Assembly (NCBI GenBank): GCA_964597045.1
Contig: CAZQWE010000001.1
Coordinates: 124,001 to 188,000 of the forward strand
Origin: UBA9655 sp964597045
GTDB lineage: Bacteria > Pseudomonadota > Alphaproteobacteria > UBA9655
Length of the DNA: 64,000 nt
Direction: 5' to 3'
Of the stretch, positions 8,708 to 17,501 are shown one piece after another. The notes beneath the pieces are model-generated. The model made no database searches. It had not been told where the DNA came from and worked only from the letters and a program-made list of their open reading frames with translations. The position numbers were made by a program, and so were the translations under genes. How positions within the stretch are numbered: the stretch's first letter is position 1; each line of letters begins with the position of its first letter.

Positions 8708-9850
8708 TTAATATTTGTAATTAAAAGTAAGCCCGACAGTATGACCACGAATAGCCATCTTACCATTAGTAGTAACGTTCCTAAATTTTGTATTTAGCAC
8801 ATTAAGTCCATAATAAAGATCGATTTGAGTTTCCTTTGTCGGCATGTATTGAACTCCTATAAATCCTTTTCCTAATTGATCAGTTGGGAAGCCAATGGTC
8901 CTAAAAGCTAGCGGTTGAGGATTTCCATCATATTCCAAATACAACGTACCAGCCCATTTGGATGCAAATTGATAACGTAAAAATGCCTGAGCCTCCCAAG
9001 TATCTGTGAAATTTCTTGGGCTTATGATTGATCCAACAGGTGGCGGTACTCTCGTTAGGACAAAGGTTTTAAGAGTACTCCACTGTATATAACGAGCTGT
9101 CAAACTTAGGAGCCAATCTTTTGAAAAGATCTGAACAAAATTTAATGAATATGTATTCGGTAATGGTGCAATGACTCTCATAGATGTTGACGCCCCATTA
9201 AGAAAACTTGTGCCTTTAGCCATTTTCGTAATCTTGGAGTGGAAACTAAAATACAATAAGCTCGTTGGTTGAATTTTATATAAAATCCCTGCATCCCAAC
9301 CGGGGGCAATCCCATGTGCTTTTGTTGTTACAAGTCCAGGTCCTGTAACAATTCCATACTTGTAACTATAAAATTGGAGAAAATCAATTCCAGCACCTAT
9401 GGCTATCTTGTCATGAATTTGATAGCTGATTTTTCCACTATAATTTTTACTAAACCCTAGAGTTTTTGTGCCAGTTATCGGGCCATTTTTAAAATTGAAT
9501 GCGTTATAGACACCAGGATTGCTTATATCTGCTCCAATGACCCATTCAGGATGGATACGGTACATAATTTGACCATATGGCAAAAAAGTATTTTGATTAG
9601 CCGTTGATCTTCCTGTATTACCCCTGAATGTTCCTGTAAATTTAGAATGAAGAAAAGTTTCACTCGCCCCTGCAGATAAACTAAACGTATTAACTTGGCT
9701 CAAGCTCGCAGGGTTTACATAAGTATAGGGTCCAAAACTTTGCAGGCTTGCTGCTTTTACCACACTTGTAGATGCGCATAGACCAATTGCTAAAACTGAA
9801 GTTGCTAAACTTGATTTGAAGATTAAATAACTTGCGTTCATTTCTTTCAT
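8708..9850 (-). CDS. FadL/OmpP1/TodX-family outer-membrane channel
   Basis: Members of this family carry fatty acids or other hydrophobic compounds through the outer membrane. The 380-residue protein has a signal peptide ending near residue 33 and then regular alternating beta strands. Short turns carry family-like phrases such as IHDKIAIGAGIDFLQF, APGWDAGILYKI, NFVQIFSKDWLLSLTARYIQWS and GVQYMPTKETQIDLYYG. It ends in an aromatic residue (NYKY), as outer-membrane barrels do. It is slightly shorter than E. coli FadL and lacks an obvious long N-terminal hatch, so the ligand is unclear. The start could be the first Met or Met4. Confidence 0.8.
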   Translation of the reverse strand: MKEMNASYLIFKSSLATSVLAIGLCASTSVVKAASLQSFGPYTYVNPASLSQVNTFSLSAGASETFLHSKFTGTFRGNTGRSTANQNTFLPYGQIMYRIHPEWVIGADISNPGVYNAFNFKNGPITGTKTLGFSKNYSGKISYQIHDKIAIGAGIDFLQFYSYKYGIVTGPGLVTTKAHGIAPGWDAGILYKIQPTSLLYFSFHSKITKMAKGTSFLNGASTSMRVIAPLPNTYSLNFVQIFSKDWLLSLTARYIQWSTLKTFVLTRVPPPVGSIISPRNFTDTWEAQAFLRYQFASKWAGTLYLEYDGNPQPLAFRTIGFPTDQLGKGFIGVQYMPTKETQIDLYYGLNVLNTKFRNVTTNGKMAIRGHTVGLTFNYKY

Positions 9851-9986
9851 ATTGAATCCCTTTTTATCTATTATATGGTTTAAATAATAATGCTACCTCA
9901 ACCTATTTCTTTAAAATATATATGTAGTTTAATCCAACCTCGAGCATTTTCTCTTTGCATTTTCATTCCATAAACAGAAAAAGAAA

Positions 9987-10039
9987 CGTCATTGCAATGA
10001 CACTTTTCTGATTACCGATTAATGAGCACTGATTACTAC
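9987..10039. repeat. Dispersed palindromic repeat, short copy
   Basis: CGTCATTG is followed directly by its mirror CAATGAC, then CACTTTTCTGATTAC and a degenerate ATTACTGATTACT tail. The same order of pieces occurs at 10350-10420, and the end motif also occurs at 31335-31459. It overlaps the stop codon of the small membrane protein gene. Confidence 0.7.
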
Positions 10040-10263
10040 TTCTTCACTGCTTTTAAGATTTCGCCAAGCAAGCGATTTCCCTCTTCAGCAATCTCAATTA
10101 CCTTCATCTGCCGCTCCATCATGGTTTTATACATCTCAATATTTTCTTCATATTTAGCCATGATAGATTTATTGCGTTTATTGGTCATCACAAATGCAAG
10201 CACAAGAATCACAAAAACAAAAAAGAGATATATTTCAAGATAATAGTTTGACAAGAAGTCCAT
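10036..10263 (-). CDS. Small single-span membrane protein with coiled coil, unknown
   Basis: This is a 75-residue protein. Residues 8-27 (YLEIYLFFVFVILVLAFVM) form one membrane segment, followed by NKRNK (positive inside) and a charged heptad-like helix to the end. AGGA lies 8 bases before the ATG. No family is recognised; the layout recalls small scaffold or accessory membrane proteins. Its stop codon lies inside one repeat copy and a second copy lies ~90 bases upstream, so the gene sits between two repeats. Confidence 0.6.
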   Translation of the reverse strand: MDFLSNYYLEIYLFFVFVILVLAFVMTNKRNKSIMAKYEENIEMYKTMMERQMKVIEIAEEGNRLLGEILKAVKK

Positions 10264-10349
10264 TATTTAATTCCTACACTTCACCAAGTTTACATTTAGA
10301 GTATACCCTATTTTGTAAATCTGTGAAGAGGTCGACATCATAATTCAAA

Positions 10350-10420
10350 GATTGCTTCACCCCCTTTAGGGGTTCGCAATGACGCTTTTCTGATCACTAA
10401 TTACTGATTACTGATTACTG
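10350..10420. repeat. Dispersed palindromic repeat copy with ATTACTG tail
   Basis: GATTGCTTC, a small hairpin (ACCCC/GGGGT), TCGCAATGACGC, CTTTTCTGATCAC and three tandem ATTACTG units occur in that order. GATTGCTTC...TCGCAATGACGC is also one end of the 31335-31459 element read on the reverse strand. Confidence 0.75.
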
Positions 10421-10488
10421 TGTTTTCCCCTTCACAAAACCTTCAAAACCCATTACTCTCGTAAAAAATTTCAAAGAAGGATGAACCC

Positions 10489-11088
10489 ATGACATTTGAA
10501 CTCCCCGCACTCCCTTATAAAGAAGATGCCCTCGAGCCTCATATTTCAGCACGGACGCTTGGATTTCACCATGGGAAACACCATCAGGCATATGTCACCA
10601 ATCTTAACAATCTCATTCATGAGACGGATCTTGAGAACAAATCTCTCGAAGAAATTATTCTTGCAACGAATGGAAAAGCCGACAAAGTAGGCATATTCAA
10701 CAATGCCGCCCAAGTTTGGAACCATACGTTTTATTGGCACTCTATGAAACCAGGAGGCGGCGGCGAGCCCACGGGATTACTCGCGAATAAGATTGTAAAA
10801 GACTTTGGAAGTCTTGATGAATTCACAAGAACCTTTAAACAAGCAGGCGCAACTCAATTTGGAAGTGGCTGGGCTTGGCTAATTCTTGATAAGGACGGCT
10901 CTTTGAAAATTACAAAAACCGCAAATGCTGATCTTCCTATGGTATATGGTCAAAAGGCTCTTCTCACTTGTGATGTGTGGGAGCACGCTTATTACCTTGA
11001 CTATCAAAATAGAAGGCCGGATTATCTTGATATATTCTTAAATCATTTGGTTAATTGGGATTTTGCTCAAAAGAATCTGGCCTCTTAA
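10489..11088 (+). CDS. sodB: Superoxide dismutase, iron type
   Basis: This cytosolic enzyme dismutates superoxide to oxygen and peroxide. The N-terminus FELPALPYKEDALEPHIS is the Fe/Mn-SOD signature. Metal ligands are H27, H79 (WNHTFYW), D162 and H166 (DVWEHAYYLDY). The glutamine in NAAQVWNH is the position and residue typical of iron SODs, though the AGATQFGSGWAWL segment is closer to the manganese branch, so metal preference is inferred. At 199 residues it has the usual length. A ribosome binding site (GAAGGA) precedes the ATG. It is followed by tRNA-Leu. Confidence 0.95.
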   Translation: MTFELPALPYKEDALEPHISARTLGFHHGKHHQAYVTNLNNLIHETDLENKSLEEIILATNGKADKVGIFNNAAQVWNHTFYWHSMKPGGGGEPTGLLANKIVKDFGSLDEFTRTFKQAGATQFGSGWAWLILDKDGSLKITKTANADLPMVYGQKALLTCDVWEHAYYLDYQNRRPDYLDIFLNHLVNWDFAQKNLAS

Positions 11089-11135
11089 TTTTATATTGAC
11101 GATTGAATCTGTCTCGTTATGATACCGCATCCGTT

Positions 11136-11220
11136 GCCCCTGTGGCGGAATTGGTAGACGCGGTAGACTCAAAATCTATTGTCGAAAGATGTGGGAGTTC
11201 GAGTCTCCCCGGGGGCACCA
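11136..11220 (+). tRNA. tRNA-Leu, anticodon CAA
   Basis: An 85-base class II tRNA. The 7-base acceptor stem GCCCCTG pairs with CGGGGGC and is followed by an encoded ACCA end. The D-arm is GGCGGAATTGGTAGACGC, the anticodon loop CTCAAAA gives CAA (decoding UUG), the long variable arm is of leucine type, and the T-loop is GTTCGAGTC. The 3' flank holds an imperfect inverted repeat (AGCC..GCCC TTAC GGGC..GGCT, 11219-11245). Confidence 0.96.
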
Positions 11221-11291
11221 GCCTTCGCCCTTACGGGCTACGGCTGGCAAGCCAAACATTAAAGATCCACTTGAAATTATTATTCTGTCCC

Positions 11292-11819
11292 TTATGACGC
11301 TAATTTAAGAAGAGGGAGCAACTGGGGCAACGTCAAAACTTGATTCTTTGCTCTACGACTTGCAAATATGCTGAGCTTATTTTCATGAAGGACAATAGAC
11401 CTCAATGCCCTTCTCTGGCGCACTTCCCTTAATGTATTTCCTTCACCATAGGTTCGCAAAATAACCGTATGAACATCTCGCTTGAGATCCATATCCTTCG
11501 TCAAGACTGGCTCTGCAATGACAGGGTATTCAACAGGTAACAATCCTGCCCATTTATATACCTTCCCGTTATACCTGATGATGCATTTGATTCTCTCTCT
11601 TGCTGTTGCAAAACCTGGGTTCAAATGTGTCCTATGGTTAAAGTCAGACTCTCTGATCGTCAGCTGAGCTTCATAACCCAAAGAGATTACTTTAATTATT
11701 TCAAGAAAAGCTTCACTCTGTATATCGCCCTCCCTGATCAAAAACTTAGCTAAAATCACGCCATGAAGTGCCTCAATTAGATTACCCACAAGATCGAAAT
11801 GAATGTTTCTTTGAAGCAT
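11292..11819 (-). CDS. Unknown protein, 175 residues
   Basis: The start is well supported: AGGAGG lies 4 bases before the ATG. I recognise no family. The protein is soluble, with no signal peptide or membrane segment. A mixed alpha/beta look with many arginines in the second half (TLREVRQRRALRSIV) allows a small-ligand enzyme or regulator, but no motif supports a choice. The gene is monocistronic, convergent with tRNA-Leu and downstream of the protease gene on the same strand. Confidence 0.6.
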   Translation of the reverse strand: MLQRNIHFDLVGNLIEALHGVILAKFLIREGDIQSEAFLEIIKVISLGYEAQLTIRESDFNHRTHLNPGFATARERIKCIIRYNGKVYKWAGLLPVEYPVIAEPVLTKDMDLKRDVHTVILRTYGEGNTLREVRQRRALRSIVLHENKLSIFASRRAKNQVLTLPQLLPLLKLAS

Positions 11820-11990
11820 AAAACCTCCTCTTCAACAGTTAAAAATAGCTTCTTGATGACTAAACCAAAGCAAAACATTGGTGGAGCAAAATCACACCAA
11901 GAAGCTTATAAACTATAGATTTTCATATATGACTCAACCATCCGGAAAAGTTACCTAATGACCTTCCCTAAGTATGAATTACCTAGATGA

Positions 11991-12011
11991 CTCCCCCCCT
12001 GCAGGGGGGAG
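11991..12011. repeat. G/C-run inverted repeat
   Basis: CTCCCCCC(C)TGCAGGGGGGAG is nearly fully self-complementary around TGCA. It lies just downstream of the protease stop codon, without a T tract. A related motif, CTCCCCCCACTGCAG on the reverse strand, occurs at about 42238-42252 upstream of gpmI, so it may be a dispersed repeat as well as a transcription end. Confidence 0.45.
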
Positions 12012-12023
12012 GAAATTGATCTA

Positions 12024-13004
12024 TTATTTTTGCCTACCAACAGCGATAATCTCGGAGGCATAGCGAGCAATGTAGTCATAGGAAATCCAAGCATAACCAT
12101 CGTTACCCCAATCTGTTCCCCAACTGTTTTTTAGAAGAAAACGTCGATTGTCATCATCGTATCCTGCAATTACAACTGCGTGTGAGCTGATAACGTCCTC
12201 ATATTCCTTTTTATCTCGCACATTTTGGTCCCAGTTTGTTTTAAGAGTTTCACCATACTTATTTTTGATTCCAAACACAGGCAAAGCTGTTGCGACAGGT
12301 CTATCCCGCCACAGTTGATCCTTAATCTTCTGGAGTACATCTGTACCTTGATATCCATCTGAACGAATCTCATAAAGCTTTCCAATTCGATAATCCGTAA
12401 TATTATGATCTGGTGTTTTCGAAATATGTAGGCTTGACCCAATCGCATCCATTGTGCCGTCATAGTCCTTATACTTGCATATGGAAACGCTTTCCAAAGG
12501 AAGTTGACTGAGTTGATCTAACCAATCCGAGGCAGTAGGGTTTATTTGGTTCAATCTTGCAACCCCTTTCAAATAGCGCAAATAGAGTAGGTCCCTCTCT
12601 TTAACCAACCCATACTCCTGAGCAAATCGGAGAGCTCTTCCAAGATACATACCCGATTTACAATCACCATCTCTCATATGAGTTTCCGCAAAAATCGTAA
12701 ACTCGGCCTCAGACAAAGCTCTTCCGGTGAGTACTTCACAACACGCGCTGACTGCAAAACTTGCACATGTGCCTAAGGGATTCTGATTTTTAACTTTCGT
12801 CGTACGAATACCCTGCACAGTGTAGTCTCTTGGTAATTGTAGGTTACATTCATCAGGTCTCTTACAGTTTCTAAGTCTTTGATAATACCCCTTTGGTGTA
12901 TCAGCCAAGTCAGATAAAGGGGGAACCGTAAAGGCGTGAGTCGATAAAAAACTCGTAAGCAAAACTGCTATACCTATATATTTATTCATTCTAATCATAT
13001 TCAT
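12024..13004 (-). CDS. Secreted papain-like (C1A) cysteine protease
   Basis: This is a thiol protease of the papain family, predicted to be exported. A hydrophobic signal peptide (about 8-24, ending THA) is preceded by two possible earlier starts; the ATG for MNKYIG (codon 6) is equally plausible. The catalytic set is complete: Q74 (oxyanion) and C80 in NQNPLGTCASFA, H275 in SSHAVVIAGY, N293 in KNSWGTDWG. The proregion before the catalytic domain is only ~35 residues, too short for a classical inhibitory propeptide. Papain-like proteases are uncommon in Alphaproteobacteria and fit a host-directed or nutritional role, which is inference. Confidence 0.88.
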   Translation of the reverse strand: MNMIRMNKYIGIAVLLTSFLSTHAFTVPPLSDLADTPKGYYQRLRNCKRPDECNLQLPRDYTVQGIRTTKVKNQNPLGTCASFAVSACCEVLTGRALSEAEFTIFAETHMRDGDCKSGMYLGRALRFAQEYGLVKERDLLYLRYLKGVARLNQINPTASDWLDQLSQLPLESVSICKYKDYDGTMDAIGSSLHISKTPDHNITDYRIGKLYEIRSDGYQGTDVLQKIKDQLWRDRPVATALPVFGIKNKYGETLKTNWDQNVRDKKEYEDVISSHAVVIAGYDDDNRRFLLKNSWGTDWGNDGYAWISYDYIARYASEIIAVGRQK

Positions 13005-13225
13005 TCTCCATCATACTTTACTTCTAAAGAAATCATTTCTTTAGGCAAAACATCCTTATTGTTTTAACAAAATATACCAATGGAGATATTGGCACTAGGT
13101 GACCTCACTAGGGATATTTCACCTACAGATGAGATCAGAGAAACATGGTGTATTAGTCAACAGTATAGACTCAGGACAATATCTACTTTAATAATGATAA
13201 AAGGGTTAGGGTGAGTTATTAAGTT

Positions 13226-16200
13226 ATGGATAACAAAAACAAAGAAATCCCATGTTTTGAAGACTTATATAAGCAACATTTATCTGTCATTAACACCGTT
13301 AAATTAACCCGCAGGGAAATTGATATTATTGCCTTTTTTGTTTGTGGGAGATCTCCGAAAAAGATCGCCTTATTCTTCTCAATCTCCCCGAAAACAGTTG
13401 AAAATCATACCCATAATATTCGTTTGAAGTTGGGATGCAGTTCTAAGGATAATATCATTGATTTTATTGAGAAAGCGAATGTTCTTGGCATCTTGCGCAA
13501 GCATTATATCAACATCATTGTTCATGCTGAATATGTGAATTGTCTAAAAGAAATTTCAAAAATTATTACAAAGTCACCCCCCATTGTACTGATTGCTCAG
13601 AACCTCGTTGAACAAGAGAAGCTTCACTTCATAGAGACATCACTTGAAACAATGCAAATACCCTTTGAACGTCGTCATGCTAATTCTCTTAAAGCCTTTC
13701 AAGAACTGATCAAAAATAAATATGTTATCTACTTCAAAACCTCTGAAGAAAATGAAATATCAAAGATGTGCGGTGAGAATGGTTCACTCTTCTTATTGAG
13801 TCCGAGTCAAAAGGAACCCCTGAACCTTTCTCAAGAAAATCAGACAAGTTTGTATTTAGCTTTCTTTAAAATTCTCAAGGAGATCTTTCAGAATGAAAAC
13901 ATGGATACGTCTTTCAATAAGTTCAAGGAACAATGCAAAAACATCGAAACTAATCAGCCTATTTTATCTCAATCATCTCCGGAAAAAATTGCAAGCGTAA
14001 GCAAAATGTCTTATGGAAACATTGTAGCTTGTGGGGTGTTTTTAGTCCTGACTGTTATAAGTCTAAGTATTTATTCACTCTTTTGGTATGGAAAATTGAA
14101 CCCTGACCTATCGGGGAAGAATCAAATTTTCTCAATTCGATCTGATCTTGAAGTTCCTATTGATTCCGTACGCCTTGATCGACCTGAACTTATTGCTCAA
14201 ATTAATGATCGCTTTAATGGGTGGAGTGGAATACAAACGGTTGCTCTTGTCGGCATTGGAGGTGCTGGGAAAACAACTCTAGCAAGACAATATGCCTCTT
14301 CTCAAAAGATAAATCATGTTTGGGAAATAAATGCAGAATCAAAAGAAACTCTTCAAGAATCTTTTGAAGATTTAGCAAAAGTTCTCGCAAAATCCGAGGA
14401 GGACAAGCGGCTTTTCATGGGAATCGATGAGATGCGAAATGCTCAAGAAAAGGAAGAAAGGTTAGTTGAATTTGTTAAAGAAAAGCTTAGAGAATTAACG
14501 GGGTGGTTTCTTATTTACGACAACGTTGATAAATTCGTTGATATTCAAAACTACTTCCCAAAAGATTCAAGCAAATGGGGGCAAGGAAGAGTCATCCTCA
14601 CAACCCGCAATAAAAATATTGAAAGCAACAAACATGTGGGCAATATCATTCATCTTCATGAATTGACAGCTCAGCAAAAAATAGATCTCTTTTTGAAGAT
14701 CATGTATAATGGGAATCGTGAAACTTTAACGGCTGACAAAAAGCAAGAAGTTGAGAGTTTTATTGCTGAAATACCTGCGTTTCCTCTCGATGTATCCGTC
14801 GCTGCCTATTATATAAAAGCAACCCATATCCCTTTTCATAAGTATCTAGAGAATATGACTCATTTTGCTGATGAAGTATCCGATATGCAGGAGAATATTC
14901 TTCTTGAAGCAGGAAATTATAAAAAAACAAGATACAGTATTATCACTCTTTCTCTGAAGGATCTTCTCGAAGAAGACGAGGGCTTTAGAGATCTCTTACT
15001 CTTTATAAGTCTTATCGATCCCATTAATATTCCAAGGGAGCTTCTGACAGCTTATAAAGATGACATGATTGTCGACAAGTTTTTGTATCATTTGAATATG
15101 TATTCTTTAATCAGCAACAACACCGCACAAACAACCAATCAAGAAGTTGTCTTTTCAATACACCGTAGTATCCAAGCCATTATTCGGGAATACCTCATAA
15201 ACACATTACAACTTGGAAAAAATAAAGAAGTGATGAAAACCATTTCAGACACAATGCAAACATCCATGCGAGAAGCCATCGATAAAGAAGATTTTGCAAA
15301 AATGAAATTATTGAGCAAACACGCAGAACAGCTCTTAAAACATAAAGATATCTTGCGAGCCGAAGACATCGGGCGTGTGGGGGCAGAATTAGGCTGTATT
15401 TACCATTATCTATGTTTCTATTCTAAATCAATGACTTTACTTGAAGATGTCATCAAGATATTCAAAAAACATCCCCATTCCCATGAACCAGAATTAACAC
15501 AGTGCTATTTATACTTAGGGAATGTTTACAGAAAACTTGGTAACTTAACAAAGGCAAAGGATCTCTATGAGCAATGCCTCAATACCTCTGATAAATCTCC
15601 GTCCCAGTCTTTAAAAACAGCTCGCGCATACGGATCCTTGGGTATTATCTATGAGAAATGGGGAGACTTTAAAATGGCAAAGGATCTCCTTGAAAAAGGT
15701 CTTTCAATATATAAAACATCCTCAGATAATACCGTTGGCCTAGCTTGGTCCTTAACCCAACTTGGACGCCTCTATAGCGAATTAGGGGAGTACGAAAAGG
15801 CGAAAGAAATCTTCGAACAGAGCCTTACCATTTACAAAACCTATTCAGAGAATTACGTAGGCGTGGCTTGGGTTTATGGAAACCTTGGAAAGGTCTATTT
15901 AAAACTTAAAGATTATCAGAAGGCTAAGGACTTGATAACAGAAAGCCTAAATATTTATAAGAAACATTTTTTTGATAATCATTTTTATGTCGCCCGTGCC
16001 TCTGTCAATTTAGGCAATTATTACAAAGAGATGGAGGACACAGAAAAGGCCAAAGCACTTCTTAAGAAAGCTCTAGTGGATATTGAAGGCTATTATGGGA
16101 GCGATCATATTGAAACGGGGACTGTTTTAAAATACTTAGGACAAGTTTATCTCGCAGAAGGTAATTTAGAAGTTGCTGAAACCATGCTAAAGAAAGCTTT

Positions 16201-16459
16201 AGAAGTCTATGAAAAGGATAAGTCATTGTATAAGTTTCAAATTTTGGAATCTTTAGGAGAGCTCTATCATAAACAATCTCTCCTTAGTCATTCTCAACAT
16301 AAATATCAGGAAGCTTTGAATTCATTGAAGGGAGCCATAGAAATTGTTCAAAATCATTTCCCAGAAAATTCCCCTCATCTGACAAGAATTCAGGCAAATT
16401 TAAAACTGGTTGAAACTGATAAGGAAAAGCAGGATAAAAAGATATCACTATCATTTTAA
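13226..16459 (+). CDS. LuxR-HTH / membrane-spanning STAND NTPase with TPR repeats
   Basis: This 1077-residue protein carries, in order: a LuxR/GerE helix-turn-helix (about 25-75; LTRREIDIIAFFVCGRSPKKIALFFSIS... style recognition helix SPKTVENH); a mixed alpha/beta region of no known family (about 95-225); a strong hydrophobic segment (264-288); an NB-ARC-like NTPase with Walker A GIGGAGKTT (343-351), Walker B-like WFLIYDNVD and sensor GRVILTTRNK; and seven or more TPRs (about 760-1050; e.g. ARAYGSLGIIYEKWGDFKMAKDL fragments repeat every ~40 residues). STAND proteins such as MalT usually place the HTH at the C-terminus. Here it is N-terminal and a membrane segment lies in between. Ligand and target genes are unknown. 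A beta-lactamase gene follows 108 bases downstream. Confidence 0.82.
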   Translation: MDNKNKEIPCFEDLYKQHLSVINTVKLTRREIDIIAFFVCGRSPKKIALFFSISPKTVENHTHNIRLKLGCSSKDNIIDFIEKANVLGILRKHYINIIVHAEYVNCLKEISKIITKSPPIVLIAQNLVEQEKLHFIETSLETMQIPFERRHANSLKAFQELIKNKYVIYFKTSEENEISKMCGENGSLFLLSPSQKEPLNLSQENQTSLYLAFFKILKEIFQNENMDTSFNKFKEQCKNIETNQPILSQSSPEKIASVSKMSYGNIVACGVFLVLTVISLSIYSLFWYGKLNPDLSGKNQIFSIRSDLEVPIDSVRLDRPELIAQINDRFNGWSGIQTVALVGIGGAGKTTLARQYASSQKINHVWEINAESKETLQESFEDLAKVLAKSEEDKRLFMGIDEMRNAQEKEERLVEFVKEKLRELTGWFLIYDNVDKFVDIQNYFPKDSSKWGQGRVILTTRNKNIESNKHVGNIIHLHELTAQQKIDLFLKIMYNGNRETLTADKKQEVESFIAEIPAFPLDVSVAAYYIKATHIPFHKYLENMTHFADEVSDMQENILLEAGNYKKTRYSIITLSLKDLLEEDEGFRDLLLFISLIDPINIPRELLTAYKDDMIVDKFLYHLNMYSLISNNTAQTTNQEVVFSIHRSIQAIIREYLINTLQLGKNKEVMKTISDTMQTSMREAIDKEDFAKMKLLSKHAEQLLKHKDILRAEDIGRVGAELGCIYHYLCFYSKSMTLLEDVIKIFKKHPHSHEPELTQCYLYLGNVYRKLGNLTKAKDLYEQCLNTSDKSPSQSLKTARAYGSLGIIYEKWGDFKMAKDLLEKGLSIYKTSSDNTVGLAWSLTQLGRLYSELGEYEKAKEIFEQSLTIYKTYSENYVGVAWVYGNLGKVYLKLKDYQKAKDLITESLNIYKKHFFDNHFYVARASVNLGNYYKEMEDTEKAKALLKKALVDIEGYYGSDHIETGTVLKYLGQVYLAEGNLEVAETMLKKALEVYEKDKSLYKFQILESLGELYHKQSLLSHSQHKYQEALNSLKGAIEIVQNHFPENSPHLTRIQANLKLVETDKEKQDKKISLSF

Positions 16460-16506
16460 AAGGAATCCCATGACCCTCACCCAGGATTGTCATTGTAATG
16501 TAACAA

Positions 16507-16536
16507 TTGACTACAAATTCTATCACATGCTATAGG
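16507..16536 (+). promoter_or_regulatory. Candidate promoter for the beta-lactamase gene
   Basis: TTGACT and TATAGG are separated by 18 bases, 32 bases upstream of the ATG. The match is partial and found by eye, so the beta-lactamase may be transcribed separately from the gene upstream. Confidence 0.35.
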
Positions 16537-16567
16537 GTCTACTTATAAATATATCCCTGGAGTCTTT

Positions 16568-17365
16568 ATGAAATTCGTTAAGTTTTTTTTGTCTTGTTTA
16601 ATATTATTTAATATAAGCATCGCTCATGCCTCCCAAAACTTATCATCTTTCATTGCAAAGAAAGATGGAAAAATAATTCACTCTCAAGGCAATATTGACG
16701 AACGTTACCCCCCTTTTTCCACTTTTAAAGTAACCCTTGCGCTGATGGGATTTGATTCAGGGATCTTAACATCAAAGGACTCTCCTAAATGGTCCTTTAA
16801 GAAAGACTACGAAAAGAATTTTCCCGACTGGTACACCCCAGCTACAGGCATCAAGAATAAATGGGCTGAAGATCATACGCCTGAGACTTTCATCAAAAAA
16901 TCCGTCCTGTGGTATTCTCATCAAATTACTGAGCGCCTGGGCAAGGAAAAGTTTGCAGAATATATAGGAAAATTTAATTATGGCAATCAGGATGTCTCAG
17001 GCACACCAGGCAAAGATGACGGACTCACAATGAGTTGGTTGGATACTTCTTTAAAAATCTCTCCTCGAGAACAAGTTGAGTTTCTTGAAAAGTTATTTGC
17101 AAATGATTCTATAGCGTCGTTTGATGCTAAAGAAAAAACAAGAGAGATCCTTGCACGTGATGAAGACTGGAACGGCTGGAAGCTCTATGGCAAAACAGGG
17201 GGCGGGACTGGCAACAGGGGCTGGTTTGTAGGATGGATTGAAAAGGACGACGTGCGCATATTTTTTGCTCACTTTATTGTGAATGCAAACCCCGAAAAGA
17301 AATCTATGGGAAGCCTTGCAAAGGATATGGCGAAGGAAATTTTATTGACAAAAGTCGAAAACTAA
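16568..17365 (+). CDS. Class D (OXA-type) beta-lactamase
   Basis: This periplasmic serine enzyme hydrolyses penicillins, or is a related penicillin-interactive protein. The signal peptide ends at about AHA (21). The class D motifs are STFK (51-54, with the acyl serine S51 and the carbamylatable lysine K54), YGN (138-140) and KTG (209-211), with a tryptophan at WSxG-like spacing (WFVGW). The SxV motif reads SVL (112-114), a conservative change. At 265 residues it has the usual length. GGAG lies 5 bases before the ATG. OXA-type genes are known chromosomally in several intracellular bacteria, so no recent transfer need be assumed. Confidence 0.9.
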   Translation: MKFVKFFLSCLILFNISIAHASQNLSSFIAKKDGKIIHSQGNIDERYPPFSTFKVTLALMGFDSGILTSKDSPKWSFKKDYEKNFPDWYTPATGIKNKWAEDHTPETFIKKSVLWYSHQITERLGKEKFAEYIGKFNYGNQDVSGTPGKDDGLTMSWLDTSLKISPREQVEFLEKLFANDSIASFDAKEKTREILARDEDWNGWKLYGKTGGGTGNRGWFVGWIEKDDVRIFFAHFIVNANPEKKSMGSLAKDMAKEILLTKVEN

Positions 17366-17424
17366 TCCTCTAATACCCGTATGTTTTATAAAGATCACAC
17401 CATTTCGGCTAATTCCCTCATTAT

Positions 17425-17442
17425 TATCGGCTAAGGCCGATA
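17425..17442 (+). terminator. Small hairpin after the beta-lactamase gene
   Basis: TATCGGC-TAAG-GCCGATA forms a perfect 7-base stem with a 4-base loop about 60 bases after the stop. It lacks a T tract, so termination is only suggested. Confidence 0.4.
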
Positions 17443-17501
17443 CATTCCCACTTAACAACATTATATCGTTAAATTTCCAAACTCTCTAAATGAGGCTAAT
17501 T

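Noticed and set aside
11219..11245. Terminator after tRNA-Leu
   Set aside because: The inverted repeat is imperfect and no T tract follows, so I mention it only within the tRNA entry.
11292..11819. Chorismate-lyase-like or UTRA-like assignment
   Set aside because: Some local patterns recall these folds, but no diagnostic motif could be found, so it is left unknown.
16488..16500. Further copy of the CGTCATTGCG repeat
   Set aside because: GTCATTGTAATG is short and lacks the neighbouring modules; chance similarity is likely.
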